Source: Curtobacterium sp. MCLR17_032 (GTDB taxonomy: Bacteria > Actinomycetota > Actinomycetes > Actinomycetales > Microbacteriaceae). From it: DNA of 64,000 bases. Of this stretch, positions 50,612 through 61,008 are shown in pieces (the first letter of the stretch is position 1; every line of letters starts with the position of its first letter). Under the pieces are notes generated by a model. That model was given only the letters and a program-made list of their open reading frames with translations. It ran no database searches and was not told the origin of the DNA. A program made the translations under genes and the position numbers. The DNA lies in NCBI RefSeq assembly GCF_003234795.2, contig NZ_CP126268.1:1612001-1676000 (forward strand). Reading direction: 5' to 3'.

Positions 50612-50729
50612 CTGGTGCAACTCCCTCGTGCGTGTCGGGGGCGGCTTCGTGTCTCATGGACGCCGTCCCGGTGGACACCGCGCGGCGGCGTCCGGCGGTC
50701 GGACCGTCTGTACCGGTCCCGTCCCGTCA

Positions 50730-50773
50730 GTTCCGGCGGGGAGCGCGCGCGGACGCGGCGGCCCCGCCGGAAC
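50730..50773 (-). terminator. 12-bp hairpin after pepA
   Basis: GTTCCGGCGGGG at 50730-50741 and its exact reverse complement at 50762-50773, beginning 8 bp beyond the pepA stop codon, with a 20-nt loop. Confidence 0.65.
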
Positions 50774-50781
50774 CCAACCTA

Positions 50782-52287
50782 CTACTTGGACTGCAGGTCT
50801 TCTGCGAGTGCGACCAGGGTGCGGACCATCACACCGGTGGCGCCCTTGCCGAGCCAGCCGTACCCGGCGCCGCGGTTCTCCGACGGGCCGGCGATGTCGA
50901 GGTGCGCCCACGGGATCGTGGTGCCCTCGGCGGTCTGCCCGACGAAGCGCTCGAGGAACTTCGCGGCGAGCAGCATGCCGCCCGCGGTCTGCCCGACGGT
51001 GGCGTTGACCATGTCGGCGACGTCGCTGCTCAGGCGGCCGTCGAGCTCTTCCGGCATCGGCATCGGCCAGATCGGCTCCGCGACCGTGTCGGCGAGCGTG
51101 CGGACCCGGGCGACGAGGTCGTCGCTCCCCATCAGGCCGGTGGTCCGGTCACCGAGGGCGACCATCTGCGCGCCCGTCAGGGTGGCGATGTCGACGATCG
51201 CGTCGGGCTGCTCGAGCGACGCCGCGGCCATGCCGTCGCCGAGGACGAGTCGGCCCTCGGCGTCGGTGTTCGTGACCTCGACGGTCTTGCCGTTCTTCAG
51301 GGTCAGGACGTCACCCGGACGGATGGCGGAACCGGAGGGCATGTTCTCGGCGAGGCAGAGCCAGGCCGTGACCTTCGTGTCGAGACCCAGGCGAGCGGCG
51401 GCGACCGTCGCTGCGAGGACCGTGGCGGCACCGGTCATGTCGGTCTTCATGCCGAGCATGGAGGCAGCCGGCTTGAGCGAGAGTCCGCCGGAGTCGAACG
51501 TGATGCCCTTGCCGACGAGCGCGAGGTGCTTGGTCGCACCGGCCGGCTCGTACCGCACGACGACGAGCCGCGGCGGGCGGACCGAGCCCTGGCCGACTCC
51601 GGCGATCCCGCCGAAGCCCTGCTCTGCGAGTTCGGTCTCGTCGAGGACCTCGACGGTGAGGGGCAGGCCGTCGGCCTGCGCGTGCGCGACGTCGGCGACG
51701 TCGGACGGCCCGAGGTCCCCGGCGGCGGTGTTGACGAGGTCGCGGACCAGCGCGGCCGCGTCGGCGACGATCGCCGGGCGGACGGTGGCGTCGGCGCTGA
51801 CCGAAGCCGGTGCGACGACCGTGATGCGCTGGTCGCCACGGGTCGGACCGGTCGTCCCGGCGCCCTTGTGGCGGGTGAAGGAGTAGGTGCCGAGCGCGGC
51901 GCCCTCGAGTGCTGCGGCGACGGTGGCGTCGTCCTCGGTGGGCAGGGCGAGTGCGATGGCGGTGACGTGCGGCAGCTGGCGCACGGCACTGCCGGCGGCG
52001 CTGCGCACGGCGGCCGGACCGGTGGCACTGCCGAGACCGACGAGCGCGATGCCCGCGGCGGCGACGCCGACGGCCGAGCCGCCGGGGATGCGCACGAGCT
52101 GGTCCTTCGCGCCGGTGGCACCGACGGCGGCGAGGTCGAGGTCGGCCAGTCCGTCGACGGGGCCGGCCGCGGACGGCACGAGTGTGGCGGGCGCGCCGTC
52201 GGCGCCGGGGCGGACGCCCAGGACGAGCACGTCGGCGTCGACGGAGGAGGGGGCGGAAGAGGTGGTGGAGAGCGTCGGTCGGACCAT
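50782..52287 (-). CDS. pepA: leucyl aminopeptidase (M17)
   Basis: 501 residues. The two-metal site is complete: L-V-G-K-G-I-T-F-D-S-G-G, K-T-D-M-T-G-A-A, and the family hallmark N-T-D-A-E-G-R-L. The N-terminal third is the regulatory macro-like domain. It is a cytoplasmic hexamer that releases N-terminal residues from peptides. ATG with TAGGCT 6 nt upstream (leaderless). It is separated from the downstream lpdA by a hairpin, so probably an independent unit. Confidence 0.95.
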   Translation of the reverse strand: MVRPTLSTTSSAPSSVDADVLVLGVRPGADGAPATLVPSAAGPVDGLADLDLAAVGATGAKDQLVRIPGGSAVGVAAAGIALVGLGSATGPAAVRSAAGSAVRQLPHVTAIALALPTEDDATVAAALEGAALGTYSFTRHKGAGTTGPTRGDQRITVVAPASVSADATVRPAIVADAAALVRDLVNTAAGDLGPSDVADVAHAQADGLPLTVEVLDETELAEQGFGGIAGVGQGSVRPPRLVVVRYEPAGATKHLALVGKGITFDSGGLSLKPAASMLGMKTDMTGAATVLAATVAAARLGLDTKVTAWLCLAENMPSGSAIRPGDVLTLKNGKTVEVTNTDAEGRLVLGDGMAAASLEQPDAIVDIATLTGAQMVALGDRTTGLMGSDDLVARVRTLADTVAEPIWPMPMPEELDGRLSSDVADMVNATVGQTAGGMLLAAKFLERFVGQTAEGTTIPWAHLDIAGPSENRGAGYGWLGKGATGVMVRTLVALAEDLQSK

Positions 52288-52337
52288 GCGTCCAGCCTAC
52301 TGACGGCGTCCTGCCAGGCGGTGAGGACCGCCGGACG

Positions 52338-52382
52338 GGTGACGCGCCTCCAGTCAGGCTGTCGGACTGGAGGCCCGTCACC
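52338..52382. repeat. GGAGGC-family hairpin inside a divergent promoter region
   Basis: Arms 52338-52355 and 52365-52382 pair at 17 of 18 positions. It lies between the starts of pepA and the PAC2 gene, so it cannot be a terminator of either. No other element is apparent in 52288-52446 apart from the two -10 boxes next to the start codons. Confidence 0.8.
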
Positions 52383-52446
52383 TGTTCGCTGTCGGCGTCG
52401 CGACCCGACACGGGTCGCGTCGGTGCCCCCGCCTAGCATTGGCGTG

Positions 52447-53364
52447 ATGAACCACCCCGAGGACCTCTACACGCTCGACGCATCCGCCCCGACGGTGCCG
52501 GCCGGGCTGCACCTCGTCGCTGCCCTGACGGGGTTCGCAGACGCGGGCTCGGCGGTGGCGCAGATCACGACGTCGATCACCGGATCGCTCGAGTCGCAGC
52601 TCGTCGCCGAGTTCGACCCCGACGTGCTGCTCGACTGGCGTGCCCGTCGCCCGGTCATCACGTTCGAGCACGACCACATCACGGCCGTCGAACCACCCCG
52701 GCTCACGCTGCACCTGGTGCGCGACGAACTCGGGCAGCCGTTCCTCTTCCTCTCCGGGTACGAGCCCGACTTCCAGTGGAACCGCTTCGTGCAGGCCGTC
52801 CTCGACCTGGCCGAGGACCTGCAGGTGACCGACACGACGTGGGTCCAGGCGATCCCGATGCCCGTCCCGCACACCCGGGCCATCGGCGTCACGGTCTCCG
52901 GCACCCGCGCCGACCTGGTCGAGTCGATGAGCGTCTGGAAGCCCGAGACCCAGGCGCCGGCGAACGTCCTGCACCTGGTCGAACACCGCCTGTCCGAGAT
53001 CGGCCAGCAGGTCACCGGGCTGGTGCTGCTCGTCCCGCACTACCTGGCGGACACGGAGTTCCCGGACGCAGCCGTGGCGGCGCTCTCCGGCATCTCGGCC
53101 GCCACCGGACTGATCTTCCCGACCGATGCCCTGCGTGAAGAAGGACGTGAGTTCCTTGCGCGCGTCGACGAGCAGGTCGCCGGCAACGCGGAACTGCAGC
53201 GCCTGGTCGGGACGCTCGAGCAGCGCCACGACACCTACATGGAGGGCAACCCGGTCGCCTCGCCGCTGACCGGGGCGGACGGACAGGTGCCGACCGCCGA
53301 CTCGATCGCCGCCGAGCTCGAGCGCTTCCTGGCGGACCGCCGCACCGCAGCCGACGAGGACTGA
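52447..53364 (+). CDS. PAC2 family protein
   Basis: 305 residues. The PAC2 (proteasome assembly chaperone 2-like) domain is recognised by L-V-A-A-L-T-G-F-A-D-A-G-S-A, F-L-F-L-S-G-Y-E-P-D-F-Q-W, and V-Q-A-I-P-M-P-V-P-H-T-R. It ends in an acidic helical tail. Actinobacterial members are of unknown role; a link to a proteasome is not shown here. TAGCAT followed by 7 nt and ATG gives a leaderless start. Confidence 0.88.
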   Translation: MNHPEDLYTLDASAPTVPAGLHLVAALTGFADAGSAVAQITTSITGSLESQLVAEFDPDVLLDWRARRPVITFEHDHITAVEPPRLTLHLVRDELGQPFLFLSGYEPDFQWNRFVQAVLDLAEDLQVTDTTWVQAIPMPVPHTRAIGVTVSGTRADLVESMSVWKPETQAPANVLHLVEHRLSEIGQQVTGLVLLVPHYLADTEFPDAAVAALSGISAATGLIFPTDALREEGREFLARVDEQVAGNAELQRLVGTLEQRHDTYMEGNPVASPLTGADGQVPTADSIAAELERFLADRRTAADED

Positions 53365-53419
53365 GCACCGGCTGCTGCGTCCGGACGGCTGACTGCCGAC
53401 CGATCGCTAGCCTGGTCCG

Positions 53420-54739
53420 GTGAACTCCCGCCGTGCCTTCGTCGTCTGGGGCGTCGCCGTCCTGGCCTACGTCCTGGCGGTCATGCAGCGGTCGTCCCTC
53501 GGGGTCTCCGGGGTCGACGCGCAGGACCGCTTCGCCGTCTCCGCCGCCGTCCTGTCCACGCTCGCGGTCGTGCAGATCGCGGTCTACGCGGGGCTGCAGA
53601 TCCCGGTGGGCATCGCGCTCGACCGGGTCGGACCGCGGCGCCTGGTGCTGCTCGGCGCACTGCTGCTGACGATCGGCCAGGCGGTCGTCGCGCTGTCCCC
53701 GACGATCGGGCCGGCCATCGTGGGCCGGGTGCTGGTCGGCGCCGGGGACGCGATGACCTTCATCTCGGTGATGCGCCTGTTGCCGATGTGGTTCAGCGGG
53801 TCGCTCCTGCCGCAGATCTCGCAGTGGACGGGCAACCTCGGCCAGATCGGCCAGATCGTCTCGGCGTTCCCGTTCGCCCTGCTCCTGCACTCCGTCGGCT
53901 GGGACGCGGCGTTCGGCGTGGCGGCGATCGCCAGCGCGGTGGGGCTCGTCCTGGCGGTGGTGTTCGTCCGTGCCGGGCCGGTGGCCGTGCGGACCGACAC
54001 GATCCCGCTGCCGCACTCGTGGGGAGCGGCCTTCCGCACCTTCGGGCACGCGCTCCGACGCCCGGGCACGCAGCTGGGCTTCTGGTCGCACTACGTGACG
54101 CAGTCGTCCGGCACGGTGTTCAGCTTGCTCTGGGGGGTCCCGATGCTCCGGGGGCTCGGCTACTCGGCGACCGAGGCCGCGACCTTCCTGACCGTGATCG
54201 TCCTCGTCGGGTTCGTCGCCGGCCCGGTCCTCGGTCTGCTCTGCGCCCGGTTCCCGATGCGTCGGTCGAACCTGGTGCTCGGGATCGTGACCGCGCTCGG
54301 TGTCGTCTGGACGGCGGTGCTGCTCTGGCCGGGGCAGCCGCCGACCTGGCTGCTCGTCCTGCTGGTCGTGGCGATGGGCGTCGGCGGCCCGGGCTCCCTC
54401 ATCGGGTTCGACTTCGCGCGCTCGTTCAACCCGGTCGGTTCGCTCGGGTCGGCGAACGGCGTGGTGAACGTCGGCGGGTTCCTGGCGGCCTTCGTGATGA
54501 TGTTCGCGATCGGCTCGCTGCTCGACGTCCTGGCGGCGGCGTCCGGCACCGACACGTTCGCGTGGCAGAACTTCCGCGTGGCGATGACCGTGCAGTACGT
54601 GGTGGTCGGGTTCGGCGTGGTGATGCTGCTGCTGGCCCGCCGACGGACGCGCGCACGGCTGCACGCGGAGGACGGAATACGGGTGGGTCCGCTGTGGGTT
54701 GCACTGGTTGCACGCTTGCGGAACGGTCGCGTGCAATAA
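53420..54739 (+). CDS. major facilitator superfamily transporter
   Basis: 439 residues with twelve predicted helices. The loop between helices 2 and 3 reads G-I-A-L-D-R-V-G-P-R-R-L, the MFS motif A region, and G-R-V-L-V-G-A-G-D-A is in helix 4. Nitrate/oxalate-type similarity is possible, but the substrate is not assignable. GTG start with TAGCCT exactly 6 nt upstream. It is 55 bp after the PAC2 gene but has its own promoter. Confidence 0.87.
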   Translation: MNSRRAFVVWGVAVLAYVLAVMQRSSLGVSGVDAQDRFAVSAAVLSTLAVVQIAVYAGLQIPVGIALDRVGPRRLVLLGALLLTIGQAVVALSPTIGPAIVGRVLVGAGDAMTFISVMRLLPMWFSGSLLPQISQWTGNLGQIGQIVSAFPFALLLHSVGWDAAFGVAAIASAVGLVLAVVFVRAGPVAVRTDTIPLPHSWGAAFRTFGHALRRPGTQLGFWSHYVTQSSGTVFSLLWGVPMLRGLGYSATEAATFLTVIVLVGFVAGPVLGLLCARFPMRRSNLVLGIVTALGVVWTAVLLWPGQPPTWLLVLLVVAMGVGGPGSLIGFDFARSFNPVGSLGSANGVVNVGGFLAAFVMMFAIGSLLDVLAAASGTDTFAWQNFRVAMTVQYVVVGFGVVMLLLARRRTRARLHAEDGIRVGPLWVALVARLRNGRVQ

Positions 54740-54910
54740 TGACCACGGACCCTTTCGGGTTCCTCGCGTTCAGCGTCGGGGGACTTGACATGGGTCCTAG
54801 TGCTGCCCGGAACGGTAGGACCAGACGACGTGGGGGACTGCGGCGGTGGCCCTGGGTGGCGAGGGAAGGCCACGACCCCAGGAACGTGGCACGACGAGGA
54901 AGGTGATCGC

Positions 54911-56215
54911 ATGGCTGCCCGGAGCACGACGGTCGATCCCACGAAGGACACCACGCCCGACGGCGTCGTGGCGGAAGACGCCACGACCACGACGGAGGGC
55001 ACGGCCGCGCCGAAGAAGCGCGCCCCCAGGACCACCACCGCCGCCAAGAAGGCCGCCCCGAAGAAGGCGGCCCCGAAGAAGGCGAGCGGCAAGAAGGCCG
55101 CATCGTCAGAGGACGACGAAGCGAGCGCCGAGGACGAGACGCCGGTCGAGGTGGCCGAGGACGCCACCGACGACGCGACTGAGGACTCGGACGACGACTC
55201 GGCTGCGAAGCCCGCGACGGAAGCGGCCGCGGTCGCCGCCGGAGCGCTCGTCATCTCGCAGACCGACGACGACGAAGCGCCGGTCTACTCGACGACCATC
55301 ACGGGTGCCACCGCGGACCCGGTGAAGGACTACCTCAAGCAGATCGGCAAGGTCGCGCTGCTCAACGCCGAGCAGGAGGTCGAGCTCGCGATGCGCATCG
55401 AGGCCGGCCTGTTCGCCGAGGACAAGCTGCAGCACTCGACCGGGCTGTCGAAGCCGGCCGAGCGCGAGCTGCGCTGGGTGGCCCGTGACGGGCAGCGTGC
55501 GAAGTCGCACCTGCTCGGCGCGAACCTCCGCCTGGTCGTCTCGCTCGCCAAGCGCTACACCGGTCGTGGGATGCAGTTCCTCGACCTCATCCAGGAAGGC
55601 AACCTGGGCCTGATCCGTGCCGTCGAGAAGTTCGACTACACGAAGGGCTTCAAGTTCTCGACCTACGCGACGTGGTGGATCCGTCAGGCCATCACCCGCG
55701 CGATGGCGGACCAGGCACGCACCATCCGCATCCCGGTGCACATGGTCGAGGTCATCAACAAGCTCGCCCGTGTCCAGCGGCAGATGCTGCAGGACCTCGG
55801 ACGCGAGCCCACGCCGGAAGAGCTCGCCCGCGAGCTCGACATGACGCCCGAGAAGGTCGTCGAGGTCCAGAAGTACGGTCGCGAGCCGATCTCCCTGCAC
55901 ACCCCGCTCGGTGAAGACGGCGACTCCGAGTTCGGTGACCTCATCGAGGACACCGAGGCGGTCGTGCCGGCCGACGCGGTGGGCTTCACGATGCTGCAGA
56001 AGCAGCTCGAGAGCCTGCTCGACTCCCTCTCCGAGCGCGAGGCCGGCGTGATCCGGATGCGCTTCGGCCTGGGTGACGGTCAGCCGAAGACCCTCGACCA
56101 GATCGGCGACACGTTCGGCGTCACGCGTGAGCGGATCCGCCAGATCGAGTCGAAGACGATGGCGAAGCTCCGCCACCCGTCCCGGTCGCAGTCGCTCCGC
56201 GACTACCTCGAGTAG
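54911..56215 (+). CDS. sigA: primary RNA polymerase sigma factor
   Basis: 434 residues, sigma-70 family. Residues 1-130 are a low-complexity Lys/Ala then Asp/Glu-rich extension usual in actinobacterial SigA. Region 1.2 begins at [11 protein letters not shown], region 2.4 includes [10 protein letters not shown], and region 4.2 is [23 protein letters not shown] with GAGGAAGG. The 171-bp upstream region has an AATAAT hexamer at 54736-54741, at the end of the MFS gene, with no well-spaced -35. The murT-like gene starts 8 bp after its stop. Confidence 0.96.
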   Translation: MAARSTTVDPTKDTTPDGVVAEDATTTTEGTAAPKKRAPRTTTAAKKAAPKKAAPKKASGKKAASSEDDEASAEDETPVEVAEDATDDATEDSDDDSAAKPATEAAAVAAGALVISQTDDDEAPVYSTTITGATADPVKDYLKQIGKVALLNAEQEVELAMRIEAGLFAEDKLQHSTGLSKPAERELRWVARDGQRAKSHLLGANLRLVVSLAKRYTGRGMQFLDLIQEGNLGLIRAVEKFDYTKGFKFSTYATWWIRQAITRAMADQARTIRIPVHMVEVINKLARVQRQMLQDLGREPTPEELARELDMTPEKVVEVQKYGREPISLHTPLGEDGDSEFGDLIEDTEAVVPADAVGFTMLQKQLESLLDSLSEREAGVIRMRFGLGDGQPKTLDQIGDTFGVTRERIRQIESKTMAKLRHPSRSQSLRDYLE

Positions 56216-56223
56216 GCCGACCG

Positions 56224-57486
56224 GTGCGTTTCGTGGTCCCGATCCTGGTCGGGCGGATCCTCCGTGCCCTCGCGCGAGCGCGGGGCGGCGGGTCCGCCTA
56301 CCCGGGATACATCGTCCTCAAGCTCGTGCCGGACTTCCTGCAGCACGTGACGCGGCAGTTCCCGAACGGCGTCGTCTTCGTGCTCGGGTCGAACGGCAAG
56401 TCGACGACGACCCACATGATCTCGGAGATCGTGCGGGCGCACGGCCTCCGGGTGTTCACGAACCCGTCCGGCGCGAACCTGCCGCAGGGCATCGCGTCCG
56501 CGCTGCTGTCCGAGGTCTCGCTGGGCGGCAAGCTCAAGGCCGACATCGGGATCCTCGAGGTCGACGAGGCCTTCGCGGTCGAGCTCGCCGGCATCCTGTC
56601 GCCGTCGACGGTGACGATGCTCAACGTCCAGGTCGACCAGCTCTACCGGTTCTTCGAGACCGAACGTGTCGCGACGATGATGCTCGACACCGCCGCACTG
56701 TCGAGTGCGAACGTCATCACCAACCACGACGACCAGTTCCTCGACGCCTACCCGGCCGTCGACGGGCAGCGGGTCCTGCGCTTCGGCGCGAGCACCGACG
56801 TGGTGGCCGCGGCCCCGAACGGCCTGCAGAACGCCGACGACTTCGTGGCCGGCGCCGACCGGGCACAGACGACTGCTGACGCCGAGATCGTGACCTTCAC
56901 CGGTGACGCCGCGACCATCGCCTTCGCCGGTGCCGAGATCCCGGTCCGCCTGCCGGCCCGCGGCCTCCACTACGCGGTGGACGCGGCCGCGGCTGCCGCG
57001 ACGGCCAGCGCGGCCCTCGGCGACCAGTTCCGTCCGGCCGCCGTGACCAAGGCGTTCGAGCGGATGAAGCCGGCCTACGGGCGCGGCGAGCGTCTGCCGA
57101 TCGCGGGGGAGTCCGCCGAGTTCACGATGTTCAAGAACGCCGCGAGCCTGCAGCTCAACCTGGACGCCCTGCCGGCGCACCCGGAGCAGGTCCTCATGGC
57201 GATCGACGAGGGCACGCCCGACATCTCGTGGATCTACGACATCGACTTCTCGAAGCTCGACCACGTCGACGTCGTGTCCGGCGACAAGGCCTGGCAGATC
57301 GCGATCGCGCTCGAGCACGCCGGTGTCCGCATCGGTCGCGTCGAGCCCGACGTCGAGTCGGCGATCCGCCACATGCAGGGGCTCGGGTCGACCACGACCG
57401 GCACGAAGAACTTCATCGTCAACTACGAGATCATGATGATCGCCCGGAAGGCCCTCGGCCACCCGGACATGGAGAAGACCGCATGA
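56224..57486 (+). CDS. murT: MurT-like Mur ligase lacking the zinc ribbon
   Basis: 420 residues. Mur ligase P-loop L-G-S-N-G-K59-S-T-T, E-V-D-E-A-F, and the C-terminal DUF1727 region (G-L-G-S-T-T-T-G-T-K-N-F). Typical MurT carries a four-cysteine zinc ribbon inserted in the central domain. This protein has no cysteine at all, and the region after N-H-D-D-Q is short. It pairs with the overlapping GatD-like gene, so the ATP-dependent activation of the lipid II D-Glu alpha-carboxyl is probably kept. GTG start 8 bp after sigA. Whether the amine acceptor is ammonia is doubtful, because the partner lacks its catalytic Cys. Confidence 0.82.
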   Translation: MRFVVPILVGRILRALARARGGGSAYPGYIVLKLVPDFLQHVTRQFPNGVVFVLGSNGKSTTTHMISEIVRAHGLRVFTNPSGANLPQGIASALLSEVSLGGKLKADIGILEVDEAFAVELAGILSPSTVTMLNVQVDQLYRFFETERVATMMLDTAALSSANVITNHDDQFLDAYPAVDGQRVLRFGASTDVVAAAPNGLQNADDFVAGADRAQTTADAEIVTFTGDAATIAFAGAEIPVRLPARGLHYAVDAAAAAATASAALGDQFRPAAVTKAFERMKPAYGRGERLPIAGESAEFTMFKNAASLQLNLDALPAHPEQVLMAIDEGTPDISWIYDIDFSKLDHVDVVSGDKAWQIAIALEHAGVRIGRVEPDVESAIRHMQGLGSTTTGTKNFIVNYEIMMIARKALGHPDMEKTA

Positions 57487-58256
57487 CGGCCGATCGCCTG
57501 ACCATCCTGCACGTCTACCCGCGTCAGATGGGCGTCTCGGGGGACCGCGGCAACGTCGCAGCCCTCGTCCGCCGCGCCGCCGCCGCCGACATCGCGACCG
57601 AGGTCCTCGAGTACGCGCCCGGCGACGCGTTGCCGTCGACGGCCGACGTGGTCGTCGTCGGCAACGGCCCGCTCAGCGCGATGCGCTCGCTCGGGGCCGA
57701 CGTCGTCCGCATCGGTGCCGCCCTGCGTGACTTCGCAGTCGCCGGTGTTCCGGTGATCGCGGTCGGCGGCGGGTTCGACCTCGCCACCAACCAGGTCGTC
57801 CCGACCGACGGTGCCCCGATCGACGGCTTCGGCGTGTTCGACGCCCGCGCCGTCCGCGGTGCCGAGCGTCGGGTCAACTACTTCGTCCTCGAGTCGCGGT
57901 ACCCGGTGCTGCCGGGCGCGTCGACCCGACTGGCCGGCTTCGAGGACCACGCAGCCCGCATCGAACTCGCCGACGGGGTGTCGCCGTTCGCGGACGTCGT
58001 CTCCGGTGGTGGCAACCAGGCCGGCTCGCCGGTCGAGGGTGCGGTCAGCGGCAACTCGTTCGGCACCCACACCCAGGGGCCGATCCTGCCGCTCAACCCG
58101 CAGCTGACCGACGGTGTGCTCGCCGCCGCGACGACGCGCCTCGGCCGCGGCTACACGCCGGACCCGGCGCGGATCGCGACGATCGACCGCTACGCCAGCG
58201 AGGCTCGCGCGACGATCGACCGCTACGTCGACAAGGCGTTCAAGCGCATCGCCTGA
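57483..58256 (+). CDS. gatD: GatD-like class I amidotransferase homologue lacking the catalytic cysteine
   Basis: 257 residues. The fold and family are clear: H-V-Y-P-R-Q-M-G-V-S-G-D-R-G-N, V-V-V-G-N-G-P, and T-H196-T-Q-G-P-I-L-P-L-N-P with the triad His. However the nucleophile elbow, normally C-G-G-Y-Q, reads V-G95-G-G-F-D: Gly95 aligns with the catalytic Cys (Cys94 in S. aureus GatD), and the whole protein has no Cys. It therefore cannot release ammonia from glutamine. The ATG overlaps the MurT-like stop (ATGA), so the two are made together and presumably form a complex. Confidence 0.85.
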   Translation: MTADRLTILHVYPRQMGVSGDRGNVAALVRRAAAADIATEVLEYAPGDALPSTADVVVVGNGPLSAMRSLGADVVRIGAALRDFAVAGVPVIAVGGGFDLATNQVVPTDGAPIDGFGVFDARAVRGAERRVNYFVLESRYPVLPGASTRLAGFEDHAARIELADGVSPFADVVSGGGNQAGSPVEGAVSGNSFGTHTQGPILPLNPQLTDGVLAAATTRLGRGYTPDPARIATIDRYASEARATIDRYVDKAFKRIA

Positions 58257-58306
58257 CGCTCGTCAGGCCCGCCCGCCAGGGCAACGCGCCAGGTCCGCCT
58301 GCCAGG

Positions 58307-58367
58307 GCAACGCACTGGAGGCCCGGTGCCGGTTCTCAGAACCGGCACCGGGCCTCCAGTGCGTTGC
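58307..58367. terminator. 29-bp perfect palindromic hairpin
   Basis: Arms 58307-58335 and 58339-58367 are exact reverse complements around TCA. It is the longest member of the GGAGGC hairpin family here, and lies between convergent genes (stops at 58256 and 58379). Upstream, GCCAGGGCAACGC is duplicated at about 58275 and 58302. Confidence 0.85.
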
Positions 58368-58378
58368 GGGTGTGTCGC

Positions 58379-58606
58379 CTACTTGGACTCGCGGAGCCGG
58401 GACGACTCGTCGTGCCACTCGAGCGCGGTCGCAGCGAGCTTGTCCTTGAACTCGGCGCCGTGGTGGGCGCAGAACAGGAGTTCACCACTGGCCATGGTGG
58501 CGCGGATGTAGGCCTGCGCACCGCAGCTGTCGCAGCGGTCGGCCGCGGTGAGCTGGTGGTTGTCGTTGAGTTCGTCGACGGGGAGGTCCTGCACGGTCTG
58601 GGTCAT
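58379..58606 (-). CDS. small zinc-binding protein (DUF7455-like)
   Basis: 75 residues. C-D-S-C near residue 25 and C-A-H-H near residue 46 form a probable zinc site, between them G-A-Q-A-Y-I-R-A. H-G-A-E-F follows and the tail is helical. This short protein is widespread in actinobacteria, commonly near sigA and gyrB/parE genes, with no known function. ATG with TGAGGAG about 8 nt upstream. Confidence 0.82.
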   Translation of the reverse strand: MTQTVQDLPVDELNDNHQLTAADRCDSCGAQAYIRATMASGELLFCAHHGAEFKDKLAATALEWHDESSRLRESK

Positions 58607-58785
58607 TGCTGTGCTCCTCACGGATCGCAGTACGGTGCGGTGAATGCACCCATTCCAACACGTCCTGGCTGGATGCCCGGCATCCTGAGGCCCCTCGTTC
58701 GCTCTGCGCGCAAGGGTTGTCCCCAGGCCGAGGCACACCGGCCGTGCGCCCCGGCAGTGTCGGTCTCGATCGCTACGCTCGTCAG

Positions 58786-60969
<2,184 letters not shown>

Positions 60970-60970
60970 C

Positions 60971-60991
60971 CGGGCGCCGACGTAGCGCCCG
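60971..60991. terminator. short hairpin between convergent parE and parC
   Basis: CGGGCGC and GCGCCCG with a 7-nt loop, in the 39-bp gap between the two stop codons. Confidence 0.55.
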
Positions 60992-61008
60992 ACGACGGAA
61001 CGCCCGCG

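Noticed and set aside
48572..51886. Open frame of over 1100 codons opposite sucB, lpdA and pepA
   Set aside because: Mirror frame of three certain genes; codon positions follow the minus-strand genes.
54707..54741. TTGCAC plus AATAAT as a sigA promoter
   Set aside because: The spacing of about 21 bp is too long for a confident -35/-10 pair; only the AT-rich hexamer is mentioned under sigA.
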